A DNA stretch of 18,408 bases from JANOBJ01 sp031411575 (GTDB taxonomy: Bacteria > Pseudomonadota > Gammaproteobacteria > Burkholderiales > Burkholderiaceae_C): assembly GCA_031411575.1 (NCBI GenBank), contig JANOBJ010000086.1, forward strand, positions 1-18,408, read 5' to 3'. The stretch's first letter is position 1; the number at the start of each line of letters is the position of its first letter. The notes below the pieces were generated by a model that saw only the letters and a program-made list of their open reading frames with translations, was not told the DNA's origin and ran no database searches. The position numbers and the translations under genes were made by a program. Below, in pieces: positions 6,844 through 13,565 of this stretch.

Positions 6844-6873
6844 TTGAGCGCAAAATCAACAGTGATTTATCAA
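6844..6873 (+). promoter_or_regulatory. Candidate promoter for the LysM-dprA-smg gene string
   Basis: TTGAGC at 6844-6849 and TATCAA at 6868-6873 with 18-bp spacing resemble a sigma-70 promoter, and lie in the AT-richest part of the 214-bp divergent region between def and the LysM gene. The match is moderate. Confidence 0.35.
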
Positions 6874-6968
6874 GATTTCAGGCGGGTTGGGGCGCGGTTT
6901 TGAAGGGCATGAATGCCCGAAGATTGCCCTCCAGACGCCCTTGGGGGGCATTCGTGAAGCATCACCAC

Positions 6969-8249
6969 ATGACGACAACCAGCATGGCAGACACCTTGGC
7001 AGACTGTTCGACTGCAATCCCCTCCGCACGTTCCCCACGCTCCCGCCAGGCGCGCTTCATCTTGTTCAGCCTGTCGGCCCTGGCCATCGCGGTCGGCTGG
7101 CTGGCCACCCAGACCGCCCAGGCCCAGAATTTCCCGATCAGCCCGGCCCAGCGCAGCACCGCGCAGCAGGTGGCGCAGGCCGGCGTGCCCTTGAGCGAGC
7201 TGGCGCCCAATGCGCCGGACGAATACACCGTCAAGCGCGGCGACACGCTGTGGGCGATCTCCCGCATCTTCCTCAAAAGCCCGTGGCGCTGGCCCGAGCT
7301 GTGGGGCATGAACCTGCAGGAAATCAGCAACCCGCACCGCATCTACCCGGGCCAGCAGCTGTACCTGGACAAGAGCAATGGCCGCGCCACGCTGCGCATG
7401 CGCCAGAGCGCGCAAGGCGGCCCGCCGACCGACACCATCAAGGTCTCGCCGCGCACCCGCTCCGAGTCGCTGGCCGACAACGCGCTGCCCACGCTCGCGC
7501 CCAACCTGATCGAGCCGTTCCTGGCCGAGCCGATGATCGTGGACGAAGCCACCATGCTGGCGGCACCGCGCATCGTTGCCGCGCCCGAGGGCCGGGTGAT
7601 GCTGACCCGCGGCGACCGCGGCTACGCGCGTGGCTCGGCCGCGGCGCTGGCCGACGACACCTCCAAGCCCGCGATGGACTACCGCGTGTTTCGCAACGCC
7701 ACGCCGCTGAAAGACCCGGTCACCGGCGAAATTCTGGGCTACGAAGCGCAATACGTCGGCAAGGCGCAGCTGGTGCGCGGTGAATCGACCCGCCAGGTAG
7801 CGCTGAAAGACGGCAAGAGCCAGACCGACATCGTTCCGGCCACCATCGACATCGTGAGCGCCAAGGAAGAAATGCGGGTGGGCGACCGGCTGCTGCCTGA
7901 GCCGCCGCGCCAGCTCGTCACCTACACGCCGCGCGCGCCCGATGGCAAGATGGACGGCAGCATTGTCTCGGTTTACGGCAGCGCCGTGCGCATGGCCGCT
8001 CAAAACCAGGTGGTGGTGATCAACAAGGGCACCAAGGACGGCATCGAATCGGGTCACGTGCTGGCCATCGTCAAGGACGGCGCGCGCATCATCGACAAGA
8101 CCGACCCGGCCAAGCCGATGATCAAGCTGCCCGACGAGCGCAACGGCCTCTTGATGGTGTTCCGCCCGTTCGAGAAGCTCTCCTACGCGCTGATCCTGGA
8201 GATCACCGACGGCGTGAAGATCGGCGACCGCGTGATCAACCCGCGCTAG
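6969..8249 (+). CDS. LysM-domain exported protein, TsaP-like
   Basis: 426 residues from ATG 6969; alternatives are GTG 6954, preceded by a G-run, and ATG 6984. The frame is open back to 6804 without a credible start. Residues 30-46 (FILFSLSALAIAVGWLA) with AQA at 50-52 form a signal peptide. Residues 85-134 are a LysM domain (EYTVKRGDTLWAISRIF, then NPHRIYPGQQLYL) that would bind peptidoglycan. The C-terminal part (VVVINKGTKDGIESGHVLAIV, ending YALILEITDGVKIGDRVINPR) is beta-rich and FlgT-C-like. LysM plus this C-terminal domain, beside def/fmt and dprA, is the arrangement of TsaP, which anchors the type IV pilus secretin in Pseudomonas and Neisseria. The pilus role here is inferred from that context. 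Confidence 0.88.
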   Translation: MTTTSMADTLADCSTAIPSARSPRSRQARFILFSLSALAIAVGWLATQTAQAQNFPISPAQRSTAQQVAQAGVPLSELAPNAPDEYTVKRGDTLWAISRIFLKSPWRWPELWGMNLQEISNPHRIYPGQQLYLDKSNGRATLRMRQSAQGGPPTDTIKVSPRTRSESLADNALPTLAPNLIEPFLAEPMIVDEATMLAAPRIVAAPEGRVMLTRGDRGYARGSAAALADDTSKPAMDYRVFRNATPLKDPVTGEILGYEAQYVGKAQLVRGESTRQVALKDGKSQTDIVPATIDIVSAKEEMRVGDRLLPEPPRQLVTYTPRAPDGKMDGSIVSVYGSAVRMAAQNQVVVINKGTKDGIESGHVLAIVKDGARIIDKTDPAKPMIKLPDERNGLLMVFRPFEKLSYALILEITDGVKIGDRVINPR

Positions 8250-8299
8250 CCTGGCCTCGCCCCGGATCTTGCCGCTTAACTTCGGTTTCTAAGCCCGCC

Positions 8300-9511
8300 A
8301 TGCAGCGCGACGAACTCGCCGCCTGGTTGCGGCTCGCCCTCACGCCCGGCGTGGGCAATGGCGCGGCGCGGCGGCTGCTGGCGGCGTTTGGGCTGCCGGA
8401 TGCGATCTTTTCCCAGAATTCCACCGCGCTGCAGCAGCTGGTCACGCCGCTGCAGGCCGCCGCGCTGCGGGCCGAACCACCCGAACTCGCCGACCAGACC
8501 GAGCAGACCTGGCAATGGCTGCAGCGGTCCGCGGTGGAAGGTGGTGCCGACGGTACGGCGCACGGGGTGCTGGTGTTGGGCGATCCAGGCTACCCGGAAG
8601 CGCTGCTGGCGATGGAAGACCCGCCGCTCATGCTGTACTGGCTGGGGCAGCCATTTTCGGGGTCAAATGTGCCTCTGGTCGGCACCGGTGGGTCATTGAA
8701 TGCTACAAACTCAGTAGCGCCCGGATCATCCCGCAGCATCGCGATCGTCGGCAGCCGCAACCCCACGCCTCAAGGTGCGGCCAACGCGCGGCAGTTTGCG
8801 CGCAGCCTGAGCGCGGCCGGGCTGACCGTGGTGTCGGGCCTGGCGCTGGGCGTCGACGGTGCGGCCCACGAGGGCGCGCTGGAAGGCGCCAGTGCCGACC
8901 AGCTGGCCACGATTGCCGTGGTGGGCACCGGGCTGGACCGCGTCTACCCCCGGCAGCACCTCGCGCTGGCCCACCGCATCGCGCAGCGCGGCACCATCCT
9001 CAGCGAGTACCCACTCGGCACGCCGCCACTGGCACCGAATTTCCCCCGACGCAACCGGCTGATCGCCGGCCTGTCGCTGGGCACGCTTGTAGTGGAGGCG
9101 GCGCTCAAATCGGGCTCGTTGATCACCGCGCGGATGGCGGTCGAGCAAGGCAAGGAAGTGTTTGCCATCCCCGGCTCGATTCACTCGACGCAGGCGCGCG
9201 GCTGCCATGCGCTGATCAAGCAGGGGGCCAAGCTGGTTGAGTCGGCCGAGGACGTGCTGGAAGAACTGCATCTGCCGTATGCTACAAATACTATAGCAAA
9301 TAATGACCAGGGGACGCCGACAACAGGCACAAATGATGCCGAAAACCCGCTGTTGGACCATCTTGGCTTCGACCCGGTCAGCCTGGACGCCCTGATGGCG
9401 CGCACCGGCATCGACGCGGCCCACCTGCAGGCCGAGCTGCTGGCGCTGGAGCTCGACGGCCAGGTCGCGCGCCTGCCGGGCGGGCTGTTCCAGCGCATCG
9501 GCTCAGCCTAG
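8300..9511 (+). CDS. dprA: DNA processing protein DprA with two repeat-derived insertions
   Basis: 403 residues from ATG 8300. DprA binds incoming single-stranded DNA and loads RecA during natural transformation. An N-terminal helical region (LTPGVGNGAARRLLAAFG) is followed by the Rossmann-like core: IAIVGSRNPTPQG at 147-159, VVSGLALGVDGAAHEGAL at 177-194, VVGTGLDRVYP at 207-217, SEYPLGTPPLAPNFPRRNR at 235-253, and VVEAALKSGSLITARMA at 264-280. A winged-helix-like C-terminal domain spans about 350-403. Two segments do not belong to the family: residues about 122-140 (between YWLGQPF and the first core strand) and 328-345 (linker to the C-terminal domain), each a family 2 repeat. Neither disrupts a known motif, so the gene is probably functional. 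No strong ribosome site; 50 nt after the LysM gene. Confidence 0.96.
   Translation: MQRDELAAWLRLALTPGVGNGAARRLLAAFGLPDAIFSQNSTALQQLVTPLQAAALRAEPPELADQTEQTWQWLQRSAVEGGADGTAHGVLVLGDPGYPEALLAMEDPPLMLYWLGQPFSGSNVPLVGTGGSLNATNSVAPGSSRSIAIVGSRNPTPQGAANARQFARSLSAAGLTVVSGLALGVDGAAHEGALEGASADQLATIAVVGTGLDRVYPRQHLALAHRIAQRGTILSEYPLGTPPLAPNFPRRNRLIAGLSLGTLVVEAALKSGSLITARMAVEQGKEVFAIPGSIHSTQARGCHALIKQGAKLVESAEDVLEELHLPYATNTIANNDQGTPTTGTNDAENPLLDHLGFDPVSLDALMARTGIDAAHLQAELLALELDGQVARLPGGLFQRIGSA
8664..8718 (-). repeat. Family 2 interspersed repeat in dprA, first copy
   Basis: In inverted orientation relative to dprA. Read on the minus strand: 17-bp arm GCTACTGAGTTTGTAGC, then ATTCAATGACC, GTGCCGACCAGAGGCACA. 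In dprA it is translated as roughly NVPLVGTGGSLNATNSVA. Confidence 0.85.
9281..9335 (+). repeat. Family 2 interspersed repeat in dprA, second copy
   Basis: Same strand as dprA: 17-bp arm GCTACAAATACTATAGC, then AAATAATGACCAG, ACGCCGACAACAGGCACAAATG. Translated as roughly ATNTIANNDQGTPTTGTN. It aligns without gaps to the inverted copy at 8664-8718. Confidence 0.88.
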
Positions 9512-9582
9512 GCCGTTTGGCTCCCCGCTCTGATCTCCGATGGCTGATGCGCCCGCGCAACAGCGCCTGGCGGCCCGTGCCC

Positions 9583-9610
9583 TTTTGCGCGCCGGGTTCT
9601 GCGCTATATT
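9583..9610 (+). promoter_or_regulatory. Candidate -10 element placing transcription start at the smg ATG
   Basis: TATATT at 9605-9610 ends six bases before the ATG of smg; a T-rich CCTTTT at 9581-9586 could be a weak -35 at 18-bp spacing. If used, the mRNA would start at or next to the A of ATG. The alternative is that GGGG at 9611-9614 serves as a very close ribosome site on a dprA read-through transcript. Confidence 0.25.
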
Positions 9611-9616
9611 GGGGCC

Positions 9617-10117
9617 ATGTTCGAAGTGCTCGTATTCGTCTATGAAAACTACTGGCGAGGCGATGCCTGTCCCGAGTTGCCGCAGCTCGGGCGCAAATTG
9701 ACGGCTGCCGGCTTCGAGGCCGAGCAGATCGAGGAGGCGCTGGCTTGGCTCGACGGGCTGAATCTGGCCGCACAGGGCAGCCAGCCGACGGCCGATACCG
9801 CTCAGCCCGCGCTCACTTCGCCCGACCCCCTGTCATTGCAGTCACCTGACAGCCTGCGCATCTACTCGATCGCCGAGCAGGACCATCTGGGCGCCGAATG
9901 CCTGGGGTTTGTGAGCTTTCTCGAAAGCTCGGGCGTGCTGCCCGCGCACATGCGCGAGATCGTGCTGGACCGTTCGATGGCCGCGCCCGGCGATCCGGTG
10001 TCGCTGGACGACCTGAAGATCATCATCCTGATGGTGTACTGGAGCTTTGGCGAAGAGCCGGATGCCCTGGTGCTGGACGAACTCTGCGACGACCACAGCG
10101 AACGCGTGGCGCACTGA
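9617..10117 (+). CDS. smg: Smg family protein (DUF494)
   Basis: 166 residues beginning MFEVLVFVYENYW, the characteristic opening of the DUF494/Smg family (MFDVLMYLFENY in E. coli). An N-terminal helical region (CPELPQLGRKLTAAGFEAEQIEEALAWLDGL, about 19-50) is followed by a low-complexity linker rich in Ala, Thr, Ser and Pro (about 51-75), then SLRIYSIAEQDHLGAECLGFVSFLESSGVLPAHMREIVLDRSMA (about 76-120), the most conserved part, and VSLDDLKIIILMVYWSFGEEPDALVLDEL. The biochemical role of the family is unknown; it typically lies beside dprA and a topoisomerase gene. It is the last gene of the plus-strand string and is followed by an intrinsic terminator. Confidence 0.92.
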   Translation: MFEVLVFVYENYWRGDACPELPQLGRKLTAAGFEAEQIEEALAWLDGLNLAAQGSQPTADTAQPALTSPDPLSLQSPDSLRIYSIAEQDHLGAECLGFVSFLESSGVLPAHMREIVLDRSMAAPGDPVSLDDLKIIILMVYWSFGEEPDALVLDELCDDHSERVAH

Positions 10118-10165
10118 CGCACCGATGCCCTGACTGCAGGAGCCGGGTGTTGCACGGCGCCACCC

Positions 10166-10195
10166 AAAAAAGGCCGCTGATCGCGGCCTTTTTTT
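10166..10195. terminator. Bidirectional intrinsic terminator
   Basis: A-run at 10166-10171, GGCCGC-TGATC-GCGGCC stem-loop at 10172-10188 and T-run at 10189-10195. The A- and T-runs make it work in both directions, ending smg from the left and the DUF1631 gene (stop at 10213) from the right. Confidence 0.92.
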
Positions 10196-10212
10196 GTTGG
10201 GGTGAGCCGCGC

Positions 10213-12573
10213 TCAGCCGAGCAGCCGCTCGGGGTTGGCGTCTAGCTTGGCCAGCGCCTCGCGGGTGGCGCGCACGGTCAGGGCTTCTTCCTCGGTTGGC
10301 ACCAGCAGGCCGGCCTGCAGGTAAGCGGCCAGCCGGTTGGCCTGCATCAGGTAACTGTGGCCATCGACCGAGACAAACAGGTGCAGCTGCTTGCGCGCGC
10401 TGCGCCAGACGTACTGCACCTGCGCCATCTTGCCGTTGTGGTCGACACTGAACCAGGTCGCCAGTTCCAGCTCCTGGGCCCACGCGATCATGGCCTGCGT
10501 CGGCTGCGAGCCGCCGTCGGCCACCACCACGAGGTTGGACGCGTCGATGCCCAGCATCATCTCGATGTTCTCGGCATTCAGCGGCAGATCGCCGGTGTCC
10601 TCGTCGGTGACAAAGTCTTCCAGGTGCGCGAGGCGCTTGGCCATGGCATCGATCTGCGCCTGCGGAATCGCCTCGGTCTTGGACAGGAAGGCGTCGGCCA
10701 GCGTGTCGCCGATGACTTTGATGTGGGCTTCCTGCGCAGAACCCGTGACGCCCAGCAGGCTCATGCCCTGGCGCAGGCGCGCCAGCAGCTTGGGCAAATC
10801 CTGGATCACGCGGGCGCGCTCGGTGCGGCTGGGTTTGGCGCTGGCGGCCCACAGCAGATCGGTGGCGGCACGTTTGAGCAGCAGGGTTTCCTCGTGCTGC
10901 GGGCCATTGCGCACGGCCGCAAGCGCCAGCACTTCGGCCCAGACCTTGAACAGGAATTCGCGAATCTCGTCACGCACCTGCATGGTGTTGAGGATGTTGC
11001 GCATCTCGATGGTGTACTGGATCGCCATCGCCTCTTTTTGCTCGACCTGCTGCGCGATGCTGACCACTCTCTGGGTCGCGCCGGCCTCGGTCAGGAAGCG
11101 CGAAAGGAATTTCTGGAATTCATCGTGCACCAGCTGGAACACGCGCCGGCCGGTCTCGGGGTACTGCTCGATCACCTGCACCACGCGCTTGATCTCGGCT
11201 TCCAGCGCGCTGCCGTTGATGCTGGCCACGTCAAAGCCCATTACGCAGCCGCCCATGCGGTCGATCAGCTGGCGCGCCGGGTGCTGCAGCGTGCCAAAGA
11301 ACTCGGGTTCGGCCAGGGCCAGGCGCAGCACTGGCATCTGCAGGCGCGCAAACCAGACCCGCACCGTGGCCGGGATGCGCTCCTCGGCCAGGATGCTCTG
11401 GAACATCAGCGCCACGATCTCGATCGTGGCTTTTTCGCTGGAGGTGGAGGCTTTGCTCTTGAGGGCCGAGGTGCGCTGGCGCAGTTGCACCACCACGTCT
11501 TCGACGCCCGCGCTGTCGTAGACCACATCCGTCGCGGGGCCGGCCTGCACCTGCGCGGCCTCGAACATCGACATGGCTTCGGCCAGGTCCGGCGAGGCCG
11601 CCGCCACGCGCGTGGCTTCAAAGTCAGAAACGCGGTCGCTCAGCAGCCGGCGCAATTGGCCCAGCACGCCTTGCGCGCGTTGGCGCACGCGGGCCAGCGG
11701 CGTGCCAGCGGTGAGCATCCGCGTCTCATCCAGCAGCCGGGACGCACCGCCGCCTCCGCTACCACCGCCGCCGCCAGGCGAACCCGGGCGGGTAGTGGTA
11801 CCACCGATCCCAGACGTGGCGCCTCCGATTCCCGACGTGGCGCCGCCGGGGCTCAGGCTGGAGGGCATGCTGGTGAAATCCGAACTGGAGCCGTCGGGGC
11901 GCCGGCTGACGCCCCCCGCAGTGCGCTTGACCAGCGGCTTGAGATCAATCTCCGGCATCACGCCGCGCTGGATCAGGAATTCATTGGCGTGGTGATAGGC
12001 TTCAGTCAGCCGGTCGACCAGTACCTGCTGGATCACGTCTTGCGACGCGACCCAGGCGTCACGCGACAGGCCGCACCGCGCCCATTGATCCACCAGAAGG
12101 GTGGCAATCACATCGGGGCGGAGCACGTCCCCCGTCGCCAGATCCTGCGTGCCCTCCAGGCGCTGGATGCGCAGGCGCAGGTCATTGAGCTCCCAGCTCA
12201 CCTTGTCCAGGATCGACAGCACCAGCCGCGAGGCCAGGATCTTGTGCTCGACCTCTTCGTCATCAATCAACTGGAAGGTGGTGGCGTCCTGGCGCTCCGG
12301 GGCCGCCGTGGAGATCGCGGGGACCTCCAGCGCCGCCAGCCACGCCTTGCGCGAGCCTTCGATCCACGGGCCTCGCAGCTTCTGGAAGGCACTGAAGGCG
12401 TCGCGCCGTTCCTGCATGGTGCGTGAGTTGCCGGTCTGGTCGGCCAGGGACGCCAGACGCCCCTGCACCGACGCGGCCAGCCCGATCATGACGTCGTCAA
12501 CCTCGGCCACAAACTGCTGCCGTGCCTGATGGGCAACCCGGGCTTCAGGCGTGGCGGGGCGGTAGGTGGCCAT
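10213..12573 (-). CDS. DUF1631 family protein
   Basis: 786 residues, as expected for this proteobacterial family (about 700-800). It is sometimes mislabelled thymidine phosphorylase in databases; nothing here supports that. It is cytoplasmic, mostly helical, with no signal or membrane segment. The N-terminal region about 14-215 has DDEEVEHKILASRLVLSILDKVSWELNDLRLRIQRLEG. Residues about 219-278 are a disordered Gly/Ser/Pro/Thr linker containing a 7-residue tandem repeat and a run of glycines. The helical core about 280-690 includes VRVWFARLQMPVLRLALAEPEFF and HPARQLIDRMGG. The C-terminal about 100 residues (TWFSVDHNGKMAQVQYVWRSARKQLHLFVSVDGHSYLMQ) form a small beta domain with a PilZ-like look. 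Function unknown. It starts 26 nt after the secF stop, so it is probably co-transcribed with yajC-secDF. No clear ribosome site. Confidence 0.85.
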   Translation of the reverse strand: MATYRPATPEARVAHQARQQFVAEVDDVMIGLAASVQGRLASLADQTGNSRTMQERRDAFSAFQKLRGPWIEGSRKAWLAALEVPAISTAAPERQDATTFQLIDDEEVEHKILASRLVLSILDKVSWELNDLRLRIQRLEGTQDLATGDVLRPDVIATLLVDQWARCGLSRDAWVASQDVIQQVLVDRLTEAYHHANEFLIQRGVMPEIDLKPLVKRTAGGVSRRPDGSSSDFTSMPSSLSPGGATSGIGGATSGIGGTTTRPGSPGGGGGSGGGGASRLLDETRMLTAGTPLARVRQRAQGVLGQLRRLLSDRVSDFEATRVAAASPDLAEAMSMFEAAQVQAGPATDVVYDSAGVEDVVVQLRQRTSALKSKASTSSEKATIEIVALMFQSILAEERIPATVRVWFARLQMPVLRLALAEPEFFGTLQHPARQLIDRMGGCVMGFDVASINGSALEAEIKRVVQVIEQYPETGRRVFQLVHDEFQKFLSRFLTEAGATQRVVSIAQQVEQKEAMAIQYTIEMRNILNTMQVRDEIREFLFKVWAEVLALAAVRNGPQHEETLLLKRAATDLLWAASAKPSRTERARVIQDLPKLLARLRQGMSLLGVTGSAQEAHIKVIGDTLADAFLSKTEAIPQAQIDAMAKRLAHLEDFVTDEDTGDLPLNAENIEMMLGIDASNLVVVADGGSQPTQAMIAWAQELELATWFSVDHNGKMAQVQYVWRSARKQLHLFVSVDGHSYLMQANRLAAYLQAGLLVPTEEEALTVRATREALAKLDANPERLLG
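11804..11845 (-). repeat. 21-bp tandem duplication in the DUF1631 linker
   Basis: Two 21-bp units differing at about three positions, coding for two copies of GGATSGI followed by a degenerate GGTTT. It lies in the glycine-rich linker and looks like slippage expansion. Confidence 0.85.
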
Positions 12574-12599
12574 GGGGTGGTAGCTGGGCAGGCAGCGGG

Positions 12600-13553
12600 T
12601 TAAACGGTCGCGCCCGCGTTCGGGTCATTCGGATCGCCGTCTTGGCGCACGGGGGCCTTGACCAGGTCTTCGCGCTTGATGCCAAGCCACATGGCGATGG
12701 CAGCCGCCACGAACACCGAGGAATAGATGCCAAAACAGATGCCGATGGTGAGCGCCAGCGCAAAGTAATAAAGCGTCTGCCCGCCAAACAGCAACATTGA
12801 CAGCACCATGATCTGGGTTGAACCGTGAGTGATGATGGTACGGCTGATCGTGGAGGTAATGGCGTTGTCGATGATCTCAACTGTCGTCATCTTGCGGAAT
12901 CTGCGGAAGTTTTCACGAATCCGGTCAAAGATGACGACGGACTCGTTGACCGAGTAGCCCAGAACGGCCAGTACCGCCGCCAGCACCGCGAGCGAAAACT
13001 CCCACTGGAAGAACGCAAAAAAGCCCAGGATGATGATCACGTCGTGCAGGTTGGCGATGATAGCCGCCACAGCAAACTTCCACTCGAAGCGGATGGCCAG
13101 GTAAATCATGATGCCCACCACCACGAAGGCCAGCGCCTTGAGGCCGTCGGCGGCGAGCTCGTCGCCCACTTGCGGCCCCACAAACTCGCTGCGGCGCAGC
13201 GTGGCCGTCGGATCGGCGGCTTTGAGCGCGCCGAGCACGCGCTCACTCTGTTGCGCCGAAGTCACACCTTTTTGCACCGGCAGGCGAATCAGCACGTCGC
13301 GGGCAGTACCAAAGTTCTGCACCTGCACGTCGGCAAAGCCCAGCGCGGCCACGTCGGTGCGAACCTTGTTCACGTCGGCCGGCTGCGAGTAGGCCACTTC
13401 CATCAGGGTGCCGCCGGTGAACTCGACCGACAGGTGCAGCCCGCGCGAGAACAGGAAGAACACCGCTGCCGCGAAGGTCAGAAACGAGATGATGTTGAAT
13501 ATCAGCGCGTGCCGCATGAACGGGATGTCGCGCCGGATCTTGAAGAATTCCAT
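12600..13553 (-). CDS. secF: Protein translocase subunit SecF
   Basis: 317 residues, standard length. SecF pairs with SecD in the inner membrane and uses the proton gradient to help pull proteins through SecYEG. It opens MEFFKIRRDIPFMRHALIF; transmembrane segment 1 at about 18-36; periplasmic domain to about 135 with the family signature VEFTGGTLMEV near 43-53; then five membrane segments starting LAFVVVGIMIYLAIRFEWKFA, HDVIIILGFFAFF, and LGYSVNESVVIFDRIRENFRR. The C-terminus is hydrophilic. ATG 13553 is preceded by AGGGG eight bases upstream, and the gene starts 12 nt after the secD stop. Nothing irregular. Confidence 0.97.
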   Translation of the reverse strand: MEFFKIRRDIPFMRHALIFNIISFLTFAAAVFFLFSRGLHLSVEFTGGTLMEVAYSQPADVNKVRTDVAALGFADVQVQNFGTARDVLIRLPVQKGVTSAQQSERVLGALKAADPTATLRRSEFVGPQVGDELAADGLKALAFVVVGIMIYLAIRFEWKFAVAAIIANLHDVIIILGFFAFFQWEFSLAVLAAVLAVLGYSVNESVVIFDRIRENFRRFRKMTTVEIIDNAITSTISRTIITHGSTQIMVLSMLLFGGQTLYYFALALTIGICFGIYSSVFVAAAIAMWLGIKREDLVKAPVRQDGDPNDPNAGATV

Positions 13554-13565
13554 GTGTGTTGCCCC

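Noticed and set aside
6937..6954. Possible fourth copy of family 1 (CGCCCTTGGGGGGC)
   Set aside because: Only about a dozen bases resemble the CGCCTTGGGGCG part; flanking sequence does not match.
6804..6968. TTG-started N-terminal extension of the LysM protein
   Set aside because: It has no ribosome site or similarity, covers the probable promoter region, and would bury the signal peptide 80 residues in.
9281..9335. A frameshift or pseudogene in dprA because of the odd linker
   Set aside because: The frame is continuous, all DprA motifs and the C-terminal domain are intact, and the odd segment is a repeat insertion.
10166..10195. A small RNA or repeat element between smg and the DUF1631 gene
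   Set aside because: The A-run, stem and T-run are fully explained as a bidirectional intrinsic terminator.
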